Of a DNA stretch of 64,000 nucleotides, positions 8,343-17,189 are shown in pieces. The translations under genes were made by a program, and so were the position numbers. Under the pieces are notes generated by a model. It worked only from the letters and a program-made list of their open reading frames with translations, was not told where the DNA came from and did not search any database. This stretch comes from JAJKIP01 sp037200685. GTDB lineage: Bacteria > Bacteroidota > Bacteroidia > Chitinophagales > Chitinophagaceae. The stretch's first letter is position 1, and every line of letters starts with the position of its first letter. The stretch lies in contig JBBCIG010000008.1 in the NCBI GenBank assembly GCA_037200685.1, forward strand, positions 186,001 to 250,000, written 5' to 3'.

Positions 8343-10010
8343 CTAACTGTTCATCGAAGCAAGGAATTCTTCATTGCTTTTGGTACCACGCATACGCCTC
8401 AGTAATTCATTCATCGCTTCTTCCGTATTCATATCCGTGAGGTATACACGGAGTAAATTCATTCGTTGTAATACGTCTTTCTCCAGCAACAAGTCATCGC
8501 GGCGGGTAGAAGATGAGGTAAGGTCGATCGCAGGATAAACACGCCTGTTTGCCAAACGGCGGTCTAATTGTAATTCCATGTTACCCGTTCCTTTAAATTC
8601 TTCAAAGATCACTTCATCCATTTTACTTCCGGTATCTACCAATGCTGTTGCGATAATCGTTAACGAACCACCGAATTCAATCTTTCTCGCTGCACCAAAG
8701 AATTGTTTAGGCTTTTGCATCGCATTCGCTTCCACACCACCTGATAAAACTTTACCTGATGCAGGGGCGACTGTATTATGCGCCCTTGCCAAACGGGTGA
8801 TTGAATCAAGCAATATCACCACATCGTGTCCGCATTCTACCAAACGTTTTGCTTTTTGCAAAGCCATGGTAGAAACTTTTACGTGTTTTTCAGCCGGTTC
8901 ATCAAACGTAGAAGCGATCACTTCCGCTTTTACGCTTCTTTCCATATCGGTTACCTCTTCCGGACGTTCATCCACCAGTACTACCATCAAATAGCATTCC
9001 GGGTGATTTGCGGCTATGGCATTGGCCACAGCTTTCAGCAACATCGTCTTACCTGTCTTTGGTTGTGCAACAATCAGTCCACGTTGTCCTTTACCAATTG
9101 GGGTAAAGAGGTCCATGATGCGGGTGGAATAATCACTTGGCGTAGTAAAAAGATTTAATTTCTCAAATGGGAAAAGCGGCGTGAGGTAATCAAACGGCAC
9201 ACGGTCACGAACCTCATCCGGTTTCTTATTATTAATATGGTCAACTTTCAGCAGGGCGAAATATTTCTCACCTTCTTTTGGCGGACGCACAGCGCCAGAT
9301 ACGGTATCACCGGTTTTTAACCCGAATAATTTTATTTGTGAAGGGGAAACGTATACGTCATCAGGAGAAGATAAATAGTTATAATCCGAAGAGCGAAGAA
9401 AACCATAACCATCCGGCATCATTTCCAACACGCCTTCTGAAAGTATTACGCCATCAAATTCAATATTGAAATTCTGTTCCCGGCGTTGGGGGTACACTTT
9501 ATTAGAGGCCGGCGCTTCTGTGGTTCCTTCCTCATTAGCCTCGTTATTATTATTGTTGCCATTATTATCATTTCCATTATCATTCCCGGATTCTTCTTCC
9601 CTGGCTTCAGCACCGGATTCAGATTCTTCATCATTTTCCTCTTGCTCTATTACCGGTTCTACATGTTCTTTTTCTTCCGCTTTTTTCCTGGCTTTCTTTA
9701 TTGGCACTTTTTCTTCTTTTTTAGCTGGCATAGGACTTTGTTTTTTTGAAATTTGTTTGTCGTTATCCGAATCTTCCACTATAGCTTCTTCTGTACTGTT
9801 GCTGGTAGATGTTTTGATAATACGTTTTCTTTTTCTTTTATCATCGCTGTCAGCGCCTGCTGTTTTGGAGCCGGCAACAGCCTGGCTATCGAGTATTTTG
9901 AAAACAAGCTCCTGCTTGTCCATTTTTTTCGTGTTGGGAATGTTTAACTGCTCAGCTATATCAAGCAGTTCGGGAACGAGCATGTCGTTCAGTTGTAGGA
10001 TGTCATACAT
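8343..10010 (-). CDS. rho: Transcription termination factor Rho
   Basis: A 555-residue Rho. The N-terminal Rho_N helical domain (about 1-45, with LLDIAEQLNIP) is followed by an approximately 115-residue low-complexity insert rich in Lys, Glu, Asp and Asn (about 55-175), then the RNA-binding cold-shock domain (GVLEMMPDGYGFLRS) and the RecA-type ATPase: Walker A AQPKTGKT (near 317-324), VVLVDERPEEVTDMER, the Q-loop region ANAMQKPKQFFGAARK and the R-loop GTGNMELQLDRRLANRR. The hexameric helicase ends Rho-dependent transcripts. The long disordered insert is typical of Bacteroidota Rho. The gene is transcribed away from asnS across a 550 bp gap. Confidence 0.97.
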   Translation of the reverse strand: MYDILQLNDMLVPELLDIAEQLNIPNTKKMDKQELVFKILDSQAVAGSKTAGADSDDKRKRKRIIKTSTSNSTEEAIVEDSDNDKQISKKQSPMPAKKEEKVPIKKARKKAEEKEHVEPVIEQEENDEESESGAEAREEESGNDNGNDNNGNNNNNEANEEGTTEAPASNKVYPQRREQNFNIEFDGVILSEGVLEMMPDGYGFLRSSDYNYLSSPDDVYVSPSQIKLFGLKTGDTVSGAVRPPKEGEKYFALLKVDHINNKKPDEVRDRVPFDYLTPLFPFEKLNLFTTPSDYSTRIMDLFTPIGKGQRGLIVAQPKTGKTMLLKAVANAIAANHPECYLMVVLVDERPEEVTDMERSVKAEVIASTFDEPAEKHVKVSTMALQKAKRLVECGHDVVILLDSITRLARAHNTVAPASGKVLSGGVEANAMQKPKQFFGAARKIEFGGSLTIIATALVDTGSKMDEVIFEEFKGTGNMELQLDRRLANRRVYPAIDLTSSSTRRDDLLLEKDVLQRMNLLRVYLTDMNTEEAMNELLRRMRGTKSNEEFLASMNS

Positions 10011-10246
10011 ACAAAAATCTTGAGGTTGTCACGACTTGGAGACCAATCTAAGTACTGAAAAATTTTGAATTTATATTGAAAGGGAGGTTACTGATCAGCG
10101 ATTAATAAGGGGAAACATTTTACTTATCAGCCTCTTAATCCAGCACAATTATACGCCAAAATTCCTAAAAACAAAAATTTTGGGCCTTTCCAGCCCGCTT
10201 TTAGCCACGAAAATGCACATTTAAAAGTGATTTGATTATGCTTTTG

Positions 10247-10350
10247 ATACCAGCTTTGGTACTGAGCGTAGTCCAAGTATTCATGACATCGACTGTTGTT
10301 GAGCGAAGCGAAATCCCGATGGATATCGGGACGACGCTCCGTTCATCTGC
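10247..10350. repeat. Dispersed composite repeat, degenerate copy 2
   Basis: Contains GAGCGAAGCGAAA, the hairpin TCCCGATGGATATCGGGA (10312-10329) and GACGCTCCGTTCATCTGC, pieces that recur in the copies at 36.1 and 62.3 kb. The order of modules differs from the better copies. Confidence 0.55.
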
Positions 10351-10447
10351 ATATCATTGGGCATCAAAAAGCAGTCAGCGAAGTCAATTAATAAATCATA
10401 TAGGTCATTAATAGTTTACAGAAGACAAAAGAGTCAATTCGTGTAAC

Positions 10448-10467
10448 CTGCCTACCGGCAGGCAGGT
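10448..10467. repeat. GC-rich hairpin CCTGCCTACCGGCAGGCAGG
   Basis: The left part CCTGCCT pairs with AGGCAGG around ACCGGC. A partial second copy (CCTACCGGCAGGCAAG) occurs near 36521-36536. Such CCTGCC/GGCAGG hairpins are common intergenic repeats in Bacteroidota genomes. Confidence 0.55.
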
Positions 10468-10527
10468 TCGTTCTAATTAGTGTTTAACCTTTCAATCTCC
10501 CCTGAAAATATCTTCCACTGCGTGTTA

Positions 10528-10535
10528 TATCTTTG
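10528..10535 (+). promoter_or_regulatory. Putative -7 box of asnS
   Basis: TATCTTTG matches TAnnTTTG and ends 27 bp before the chosen asnS start at 10563. The in-frame ATG at 10533 lies inside this box and is therefore unlikely to be the start. Confidence 0.45.
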
Positions 10536-10562
10536 CCGCCCAACTACAATTTCAAGAGAACT

Positions 10563-12002
10563 ATGTTTAACAAACGTATAAAGATAAAAGAGCTGCTGGC
10601 GCAGGAGCCAAACAACCAGGAAGTAACAGTAATGGGATGGGTGAGGACATTTCGCAACCATCAATTCATTGCATTAAATGATGGTTCTACCAACGCCAAC
10701 CTGCAAGTAGTAGCGGAATTAGGAAAATATGATGAGGAGTTATTGAAACGTATTACCATTTCTTCTTCTTTAAAGGTGAACGGTGTGGTTGTTGCTTCAT
10801 TAGGCAAAGGCCAAAAACTGGAACTAAAAGCGACAACTATTGAAATATTAGGCGATAGCGATGCGGAGAAATATCCATTGCAACCTAAAAAACATAGCCT
10901 TGAATTTTTGAGAGAGATTGCCCACCTGCGTTTTCGTACCAATACATTCGGTTCGGTGTTTCGTGTTCGCCATGCACTGGCATTCGCCGTTCATAAATTC
11001 TTTAATGAAAAAGGGTTCGTGTACATGCACACGCCGATCATCACTGCAAGTGATGCCGAAGGTGCTGGCGAAATGTTCCGGGTAACAACATTGCCATTTG
11101 ATAATCCACCAAGAAATGAAGATGGCAGCATCAATTTCAAAGAAGATTTTTTTGCAAAAAGTACCAACCTCACTGTTAGCGGACAACTGGAAGGAGAATT
11201 AGGCGCTACCGCTTTTGGAGATATTTATACATTCGGCCCAACATTCCGTGCGGAAAATTCTAACACGGCAAGGCATTTAGCTGAATTCTGGATGATAGAG
11301 CCCGAAGTTGCTTTTAATGATTTAGAAGATAATGCGAACCTCGCCGAAGAATTCATCCAGTATATTATTAAATATGCAATGGATAATAACCGGGAAGACC
11401 TTGAATTCCTGGCGCAACGTCTTGCCGAAGAAGAAAAACAGTTGCCCCAGGAAAAGCGCAGCGAAATGGGATTAATTGAAAAGCTGGAGTTTGTTTTAAA
11501 CAACAGTTTTGAACGATTGACATATACTGAAGCAATTGATATTTTAAGAGAAAGCAATCATAATAAGAAAAAGAAATTTCAATACCCGATCACCGGCTGG
11601 GGCATGGATTTGCAAAGCGAACATGAAAGATATTTGGTAGAAAAGCATTTTAAGAAACCTGTTATTCTTACAAACTACCCGAAAGAGATCAAAGCATTTT
11701 ATATGCGCCAGAATGATGATGGCAAAACCGTCGCCGCAATGGATATATTGGCGCCGGGCATTGGTGAGATCGTTGGAGGTTCGCAAAGAGAGGAGAGATT
11801 AGAAAAACTCGAAGCAAGAATGAAGGAAATGAAAATACCGGTGGAAGAACTGTCCTGGTATTTAGATACACGACGATTTGGTACGATACCGCATGCAGGC
11901 TTTGGTTTAGGGTTTGAAAGAATGGTGCAGTTTGTAACCGGAATGACTAATATCCGCGACGTTATTGCTTTTCCGAGAACACCGGGTAATGCTGAATTCT
12001 AG
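10563..12002 (+). CDS. asnS: Asparaginyl-tRNA synthetase
   Basis: A 479-residue class IIb aminoacyl-tRNA synthetase that charges tRNA-Asn with asparagine in the cytosol. The N-terminal OB-fold anticodon-binding domain (about 15-100) contains VMGWVRTFRNHQFIALNDGS. The catalytic domain shows motif 2 (FGPTFRAENSNTARHLAEFWMIEPE) split by the usual acidic loop, and motif 3 near the end (GFGLGFERMVQFVTG). The start at 10563 gives the usual MFNKRIKIKELL N-terminus; the upstream in-frame ATG (10533) adds ten unlikely residues. The presence of AsnRS implies direct charging of tRNA-Asn. Confidence 0.97.
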   Translation: MFNKRIKIKELLAQEPNNQEVTVMGWVRTFRNHQFIALNDGSTNANLQVVAELGKYDEELLKRITISSSLKVNGVVVASLGKGQKLELKATTIEILGDSDAEKYPLQPKKHSLEFLREIAHLRFRTNTFGSVFRVRHALAFAVHKFFNEKGFVYMHTPIITASDAEGAGEMFRVTTLPFDNPPRNEDGSINFKEDFFAKSTNLTVSGQLEGELGATAFGDIYTFGPTFRAENSNTARHLAEFWMIEPEVAFNDLEDNANLAEEFIQYIIKYAMDNNREDLEFLAQRLAEEEKQLPQEKRSEMGLIEKLEFVLNNSFERLTYTEAIDILRESNHNKKKKFQYPITGWGMDLQSEHERYLVEKHFKKPVILTNYPKEIKAFYMRQNDDGKTVAAMDILAPGIGEIVGGSQREERLEKLEARMKEMKIPVEELSWYLDTRRFGTIPHAGFGLGFERMVQFVTGMTNIRDVIAFPRTPGNAEF

Positions 12003-12140
12003 GCTAAGAGAATAAAAGAGAAAAAGAGGCAAAGGAGTAAAAACATCTCTTGCCTCTTTTTCTTTCCTTATTATAACGTATACAAGAAAAGTCTTTTCAA
12101 TTAACTCTTTCTCTCCTTTTCTCTTTTATTCTCTTAGCCT
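12001..12140. terminator. Nested bidirectional terminator between asnS and the Usp gene
   Basis: Two nested inverted repeats separate the convergent genes. The inner one pairs AAAAAGAGGCAA (12021-12032) with TTGCCTCTTTTT (12050-12061), a 12-bp stem with a T-tract. The outer one is a perfect 24-bp inverted repeat, 12001-12024 with 12117-12140, ending six bases before the Usp stop codon region. The first base of the outer arm overlaps the asnS stop. Confidence 0.8.
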
Positions 12141-12145
12141 CTTAG

Positions 12146-12973
12146 TTACTCGTGTATACACATCACCGGTATATGCGATTCAAAAACCAATTGCTTAGTA
12201 GAACTTGTTTTAAATAATCCCTCCAGCAGTTTATGTTTTTTGGGAATAGCGATGATCAAATCAAGATTATTCTTTTCCGCAAATTCATTGATTCCTTTTT
12301 CCAGGTCTTCATGTTCAATGAAATCATAAACAGGGTTGAGATCTTCCAATGCCGTATGAAGCAAGGTGGATTGTTCCGGGGAACCGGGTTTAAAATTTTT
12401 GTTCTTATGATCTGCATTTAATACATGCAATTCCGTATTGAATGATTTTACAACATCTTTTATCACTGCAAACGGAGTTGTTTCCATCACTTCGCGGAAA
12501 TCGCAGGCGAGCCCGATCTTTTTAATGCCTGTTCCATATTCTTTTCCTTTTGGTACGCAGATGACAGGAGAGGTAAGATGTTTAATCGCTGTCAATGTCG
12601 TACTGCCGAATATCGTTCGTTCAATTGCTGAATGACCAACAGTACCCATGATAACTGCAAACGGGTTTATTCTTTGACAACTATTTTCCAGCTCATCTAC
12701 GGTATTTCCAAGAATGGTCTCTGTATCTATTTTTATCTTTCCCGATGTAATATGCTGAAGGCCCTTTTTTACTTTTTCTATTTTGCGTTCTGCATTTTCT
12801 TTTAATTCATCCACAGATACAAGCACCAGCGGCACTTCTGAAACACTTACCGGCACCTGGTACACATGAAATAACAAAATACCTGCATTTATTTGCAGCG
12901 CCATATCGGCGGCATAATTCATAGCATTTGTAGCAGCAGGAGAGAAGTCGGTAGCAACAAGTAATGTTTTCAT
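12146..12973 (-). CDS. Universal stress protein, two tandem Usp domains
   Basis: A 275-residue cytosolic protein composed of two UspA folds (about 1-140 and 145-275). Domain 1 begins MKTLLVATDFSPAATNA and has the ATP-binding loop GTVGHSAIERTIFGSTT, matching G-2x-G-9x-G(S/T). Domain 2 begins KKIGLACDF and has a degenerate loop (AIPKKHKLLEGLFKTSSTKQ), so only the first domain is likely to bind ATP. Usp proteins act in stress survival; the target is unknown. It is monocistronic, with its 3' end at the nested terminator. Confidence 0.9.
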   Translation of the reverse strand: MKTLLVATDFSPAATNAMNYAADMALQINAGILLFHVYQVPVSVSEVPLVLVSVDELKENAERKIEKVKKGLQHITSGKIKIDTETILGNTVDELENSCQRINPFAVIMGTVGHSAIERTIFGSTTLTAIKHLTSPVICVPKGKEYGTGIKKIGLACDFREVMETTPFAVIKDVVKSFNTELHVLNADHKNKNFKPGSPEQSTLLHTALEDLNPVYDFIEHEDLEKGINEFAEKNNLDLIIAIPKKHKLLEGLFKTSSTKQLVFESHIPVMCIHE

Positions 12974-13094
12974 AACCGTGTTTTATATTATAAATATAGC
13001 AATAACAATGCCCGTGTAGTATGAGTTTAGTCAGTCAAAAAGTCGATCTGCCTGTGGAAATTTTGCTGTGAAGTATCTAATTAAAAAATATTTT

Positions 13095-13646
13095 ATGGCA
13101 GTATTAAATGAAAGCACAACGCCGGTTGGGCGCAGGAAAGGCTTTGGCCGGATGAAAAAACATAACCTTAAAACAGATATGACACCAATGGTGGATCTTG
13201 GTTTTTTGCTCATTGCCTTTTTCATTTTCACAACGAGACTAAGTGAACCGGTAGTTGTTCGTTTGGCTATGCCACGCAATGGCGACGGAACAAAAGTGGG
13301 TGATTCAAAGGCATTAACCATTCTATTAGATGATAAAGATAAAGTATGGTATTACCATGGTAATATGAATGATGCGATTGCCAACAAAAGAATTTTGCAA
13401 ACAAGTTTTTCTCTTACTGAAGGCATTGGAAAAATAATCCGCGATAAACAGGAATGGCTGGATAAAGCAAACATCTCTGATGAAAAAAGAAACGGGTTAA
13501 TGCTGCTGATAAAAGCAACCGATAAAGCGAATTACGAAAATGTGATGAATGCATTAGATGAGGCATTGATCAATGAGGTGAAGAAGTATGCATTAATTAA
13601 ACCAGGACCGGAAGAATTGAACTATATAAATACACAAACTCCATAA
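13095..13646 (+). CDS. ExbD/TolR-like biopolymer transport protein (orphan)
   Basis: About 183 residues from the ATG at 13095 (an upstream GTG at 13068 is in frame but less likely). A basic N-terminus precedes one membrane span, and the segment TDMTPMVDLGFLLIAFFIF carries the ExbD signature with the proton-pathway Asp. The remaining 115 residues would be periplasmic. ExbD works with ExbB to energise TonB-dependent outer membrane receptors using the proton gradient. No exbB or tonB lies nearby, so this may be an auxiliary subunit encoded away from its main cluster. Confidence 0.85.
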   Translation: MAVLNESTTPVGRRKGFGRMKKHNLKTDMTPMVDLGFLLIAFFIFTTRLSEPVVVRLAMPRNGDGTKVGDSKALTILLDDKDKVWYYHGNMNDAIANKRILQTSFSLTEGIGKIIRDKQEWLDKANISDEKRNGLMLLIKATDKANYENVMNALDEALINEVKKYALIKPGPEELNYINTQTP

Positions 13647-13835
13647 ATAAGTCCGATCTCAGCAAATCAAAAAGGAGATTTTAGCCACACATCAGGAATA
13701 ATTACCATCGGTACAACAATTTATTTTAAGAATAAAGGGACTCTACACCAGTAATTATTAACTAATAATCAATAATTTACATGATCAATACTCTCCCATT
13801 TTATCAACATTACTGACAAAAACTTGGTACTTTAG

Positions 13836-13867
13836 TTTGCATAGTACCAACTAACACCCTATATTTG
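13836..13867 (+). promoter_or_regulatory. Putative promoter (-33 TTTG, -7 TATATTTG) of the DUF4440 gene
   Basis: TTTG at 13836-13839 and TATATTTG at 13860-13867 are separated by 20 bp, the best two-part match to the Bacteroidota sigma-ABfr consensus in the window. The box ends 23 bp before the start at 13891. Confidence 0.55.
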
Positions 13868-13890
13868 TCTTGTAATTGATACAGGACAAC

Positions 13891-14352
13891 ATGAAATCAA
13901 GATTTTTTTTACTCAGTTTTCTTTTCCTTGTTGGTGCAATGGCTAACAATGTGAATGCGCAATCAGCTTCTGATTCTTTATATGAAGAGATTGCCCGCAT
14001 GGACAGCATCATGTTCAATGCATTTAATACAAGAAATATTGATCAGTTCAAATCATTGTTTGCTGAAGATTTAGAATTCTATCATGATCAGGGCGGTCTT
14101 ACCGATTATAACCACACCGTTGACTTTATGAAAGACGTAGCCAAAAACAACAATCAATTAAAAAGAGAATTGGTGAAAGGGAGCCTCGAAGTTTATCCGA
14201 TACCGGGTTACGGTGCAATGGAAATCGGGCAACATACTTTCTGTCATTTGGAAAATGGAAAACAAGACTGTGGTACTTTCAAATTTGTCCATGTATGGCA
14301 GAAGAAAAATAACGAATGGAAAATAACAAGAGTGATAAGTTACGGCCATTAA
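13891..14352 (+). CDS. Secreted DUF4440 / NTF2-like protein
   Basis: About 153 residues from the ATG at 13891; a TTG five codons earlier is less likely. A signal peptide (FFLLSFLFLVGAMANNVNAQ) precedes an NTF2-like cone fold: EIARMDSIMFNAFNTRNIDQ, then LFAEDLEFYHDQGG and the C-terminal strand FVHVWQKKNNEWKITRVISYGH, a layout typical of DUF4440. Such proteins bind small ligands or act as enzymes or as lone domains; no active site can be assigned. The PadR regulator follows 37 bp later on the same strand, possibly by chance. Confidence 0.82.
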   Translation: MKSRFFLLSFLFLVGAMANNVNAQSASDSLYEEIARMDSIMFNAFNTRNIDQFKSLFAEDLEFYHDQGGLTDYNHTVDFMKDVAKNNNQLKRELVKGSLEVYPIPGYGAMEIGQHTFCHLENGKQDCGTFKFVHVWQKKNNEWKITRVISYGH

Positions 14353-14389
14353 ACTATTTAACAGCGTTGAATATATAAATAAGCGAATT

Positions 14390-14737
14390 ATGAATATTGA
14401 AAATACACAGAGCCAGATGCGGAAAGGGATACTGGAGTTTTGCATTCTCTCCATTATCCGTCGGGGCGAAGCGTATCCGAGTGATATCGTGGAAGAAATG
14501 AGAGCCGCCAACCTGCAGATCCTGGAAGGCACCTTGTATCCATTGCTTACGAGGTTGAAGAATGCGGAAATGTTAACGTACCGCTGGGTAGAAAGTAATT
14601 CCGGGCCGCCCCGCAAATATTTCTCACTAACAGAAAAAGGTGACAGTTTTTATAAAGAGCTAGAGCAGACATGGAATGAATTGTCGAACGGTGTAAATGC
14701 TTTAGCGAATAAAAACGATCAGCCACTTAACCAATAA
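14390..14737 (+). CDS. PadR family transcriptional regulator
   Basis: A 115-residue winged-helix DNA-binding protein of the short PadR class. Residues 8-85 show MRKGILEFCILSIIRRGEAY, PSDIVEEM and ILEGTLYPLLTRLKNAEML, the PadR recognition helix and wing, followed by GPPRKYFSLTEKG. It lies 31 bp upstream of a large PspC-domain membrane protein. PadR/PspC gene pairs are common in Bacteroidota, and the PadR protein probably represses its own operon. No effector can be predicted. Confidence 0.92.
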   Translation: MNIENTQSQMRKGILEFCILSIIRRGEAYPSDIVEEMRAANLQILEGTLYPLLTRLKNAEMLTYRWVESNSGPPRKYFSLTEKGDSFYKELEQTWNELSNGVNALANKNDQPLNQ

Positions 14738-14768
14738 AAAACATCGCTTCAACCAAAAATATTTTACA

Positions 14769-16970
14769 ATGAAAAAGATTATCAACATAAACCTGAGCGG
14801 CCGGGTGGTACCGATCGAAGATTCAGCTTATGAAAAGTTGCAGGCTTATATTGAAAGTTTGCGCCGCTACTTTGCGAAAGAAGATGGCCGTGATGAAATC
14901 ATCAATGATATTGAAAGCCGCATCGCGGAACTGATGAGTGAAAAAGTTCGCAAAGGCACTTCTGCTATTACCGATGCGGATGTAGATGAAATCGCCGCTT
15001 CCATGGGAAGACCGGAAGATTTTGATAAAGATGCGGAAGAAACTTCAACAGCTTCGGCAACAAATCAAACTGCAAGCGAAGAGTACACGTATGCGGAAAA
15101 AAGAACGAAAAGAAGATTGTACAGGGATAGCAGTGATAAATTTATAGCTGGTGTGTGTAGCGGTATTGCAAATTATCTTAATGTTGATCCGGCTATTGTG
15201 CGCATTCTTTTTGCTATCGTTGGGTTTGGTGGCTTTGGGCTTGGCTTCTTTATTTATATCCTGTTATGGGTTATTCTTCCAACCAAAGACCTGGACACTA
15301 ATTTAGGAAAAAGATTATACAGAAACCCTGAAGACAGGATTGTTGGAGGCGTAGCTGGTGGCCTTGCCGCTTATTTTAATATAAGAACTTCTACAGTTCG
15401 GTTAATCTTCGCTGCTCCATTTATTTTCAGTGTGTTCTTAAGAATATTGAATGGCTTAACATGGCATACTGAATTTGGTAATTTTTTCCCTAACATTTTA
15501 TTTGGCTCATTAGGCGGCACATTCATCCTTGCTTATGTTATTTTATGGATGGTGTTACCGGAAGCACAAAGTACTTATGAAAAAATGGAAATGCGTGGCG
15601 AAAAGGTAGATGTAAATACTATCAGGCAAAATATGAAAGACAGGATGAAAGATTTTGGCGATGAAGTGAAAGAGTCTGCGCAAAGTTTTAGTACGAAAGC
15701 AAAAGAGTTTGCCAATACAAAAGGAAAAACATTTGCAAAAGAAGTAGGCGAAACCGCCCGTAGCGGCGGCCGGGGAATAGGACATGCGATCGGCGTATTA
15801 TTCAAAGTATTCTTTTTATTTATCGCAGGAACAATCGCCTTTGCATTGTTTGTCGCGGTGATGGCGTTGATATTCGGCGGTATCGCCTGGTGGCCTATTA
15901 ATAATTTTCTGTGGACAAGCAAATGGCAGCAACTATATGCGTGGGGCACATTGATATTTTTCCTTTTTGTTCCTTTGGTCGGGTTTATTATTTGGGTGAT
16001 AAGACGTATTATCCGTGTACGTTCCCGTACTAGTTACCTCGGCTGGACATTTGGTTTCTTATGGACAGTAGGTTGGGTATCCGCTGTTCTTTTCGCTGTA
16101 AGTATTTCAAAAGATTTTCGTGAATATAAATATGTGACCATACCTGTTACTACAACTCAACCGGCAAATGGAAGAATGACAGTAGTGGTGTCTGAACCTG
16201 AACTGGAATATACCGGCCGCTTTGATTGGATAAATGATGGTGGTGAAGGATGGGATTTATCAGACGATACCTTGAAAGTATCATGGATAAGGTTCAATCC
16301 CGGCAAGAGTGCCGATGATCAGTACCATGTTATCGTTAAAAAATACGGCTATGGAAGAACTGACCAGGAAGCATACGACCGTGCATCGAGAATACAATAC
16401 AACGTCGTTTCAAAAGACAGCGTACTTGATTTAGGCAACGGTTATACGATAGATAAACAAAGTAAATTCAGGTTTCAGCAGGTGGAAATAGAAATACAAA
16501 TACCTGTCGGCAAGAGCATAAATTTTGATGCAACGGTTCCTGAAAAATTAAACCCGGTGAATTTTGAAAGAAAAAGAAAAACACGCCGCACCGTTACGAT
16601 AAACGGCCGTACAGTAAGCCGGTATTACAGTAGTGATGATTATTTTCGTTTCGCTACAGGAGTGAATTATACAATGGGGAATGACGGCAAACTGAGAGAC
16701 CCTAATGGCAAAGTGATTGATGATTATAATTATAATAATCAGTATACCCCCCGGGCAAACGATTCGACCAGCATCAAACAACAGTTGGAAGAAGAGAAAC
16801 GCAAGAAAGAAGAAACGGAGAAAAGAATAAAAGATCTCGAAAAGAAACAGGAAGACCTGAAATCATCTAAAGGTTCAACAGGATTTATTATTAACAAAGA
16901 AAATAAAGAAGAAGGTGCTATTGCAAGTTATCGTTCACCGATGCTTGCGCTGGATAAAATCTTCTTCTGA
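14769..16970 (+). CDS. PspC domain-containing membrane protein (two PspC domains)
   Basis: A 733-residue inner membrane protein. An N-terminal soluble part (about 1-95) ends with a Ser/Thr-rich linker. Two PspC domains follow: RRLYRDSSDKFIAGVCSGIA (about 115-175) and KRLYRNPEDRIVGGVAGGLA (about 182-265). A predicted amphipathic helical segment (about 275-345), four hydrophobic spans and a long C-terminal periplasmic or cytosolic domain with a charged Lys/Glu coiled coil (about 660-710) complete it. PspC proteins sense or respond to envelope stress, as in the phage shock system. It is co-oriented with padR and probably controlled by it. A terminator follows at 17006. Confidence 0.88.
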   Translation: MKKIININLSGRVVPIEDSAYEKLQAYIESLRRYFAKEDGRDEIINDIESRIAELMSEKVRKGTSAITDADVDEIAASMGRPEDFDKDAEETSTASATNQTASEEYTYAEKRTKRRLYRDSSDKFIAGVCSGIANYLNVDPAIVRILFAIVGFGGFGLGFFIYILLWVILPTKDLDTNLGKRLYRNPEDRIVGGVAGGLAAYFNIRTSTVRLIFAAPFIFSVFLRILNGLTWHTEFGNFFPNILFGSLGGTFILAYVILWMVLPEAQSTYEKMEMRGEKVDVNTIRQNMKDRMKDFGDEVKESAQSFSTKAKEFANTKGKTFAKEVGETARSGGRGIGHAIGVLFKVFFLFIAGTIAFALFVAVMALIFGGIAWWPINNFLWTSKWQQLYAWGTLIFFLFVPLVGFIIWVIRRIIRVRSRTSYLGWTFGFLWTVGWVSAVLFAVSISKDFREYKYVTIPVTTTQPANGRMTVVVSEPELEYTGRFDWINDGGEGWDLSDDTLKVSWIRFNPGKSADDQYHVIVKKYGYGRTDQEAYDRASRIQYNVVSKDSVLDLGNGYTIDKQSKFRFQQVEIEIQIPVGKSINFDATVPEKLNPVNFERKRKTRRTVTINGRTVSRYYSSDDYFRFATGVNYTMGNDGKLRDPNGKVIDDYNYNNQYTPRANDSTSIKQQLEEEKRKKEETEKRIKDLEKKQEDLKSSKGSTGFIINKENKEEGAIASYRSPMLALDKIFF

Positions 16971-17005
16971 TCTAGGTTGAAGTTGAATCCGCCGAGAGGT
17001 GGAAA

Positions 17006-17032
17006 AGGGCCCCTTAACCGGGGCTTTTTTAT
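17006..17032 (+). terminator. Rho-independent terminator of the padR-pspC operon
   Basis: GCCCC (17009-17013) pairs with GGGGC (17020-17024) around TTAACC, extended by A/G-U pairs, and is followed by TTTTTTATTTTT. It lies 36 bp beyond the PspC-protein stop codon. Confidence 0.85.
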
Positions 17033-17165
17033 TTTTGGTGCATTCGCGGCAATTGTTTGATTTTATTTTAAATAAAAAAATAACGCCACATTGGAAAGAA
17101 GAGAAACAGAAATTTACTTTTCCTTTATACCTGCGGATGGGCATAATAGACAAATGATTTAGCGC

Positions 17166-17173
17166 TACATTTG
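17166..17173 (+). promoter_or_regulatory. Putative -7 box of gcvT
   Basis: TACATTTG matches TAnnTTTG and ends 16 bp before the gcvT ATG. No clear -33 element was found at the expected spacing. Confidence 0.45.
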
Positions 17174-17189
17174 CGGACAATTTTGTTAC

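Larger units (their letters stand above)
10011..10527. other. Non-coding gap with repeat-like segments between rho and asnS
   Basis: No credible reading frame. It holds a degenerate copy of the dispersed repeat (10247-10350) and a GC-rich hairpin CCTGCCTACCGGCAGGCAGG (10448-10467). The segment at 10081-10246 holds nothing I recognise beyond a possible short hairpin, CAAAATTCC/CAAAAATTTTGG. Confidence 0.5.

Noticed and set aside
8578..10023. Long plus-strand frames opposite rho
   Set aside because: They mirror the Rho coding sequence, contain no domain, and the rho frame is fully supported by motifs along its length.
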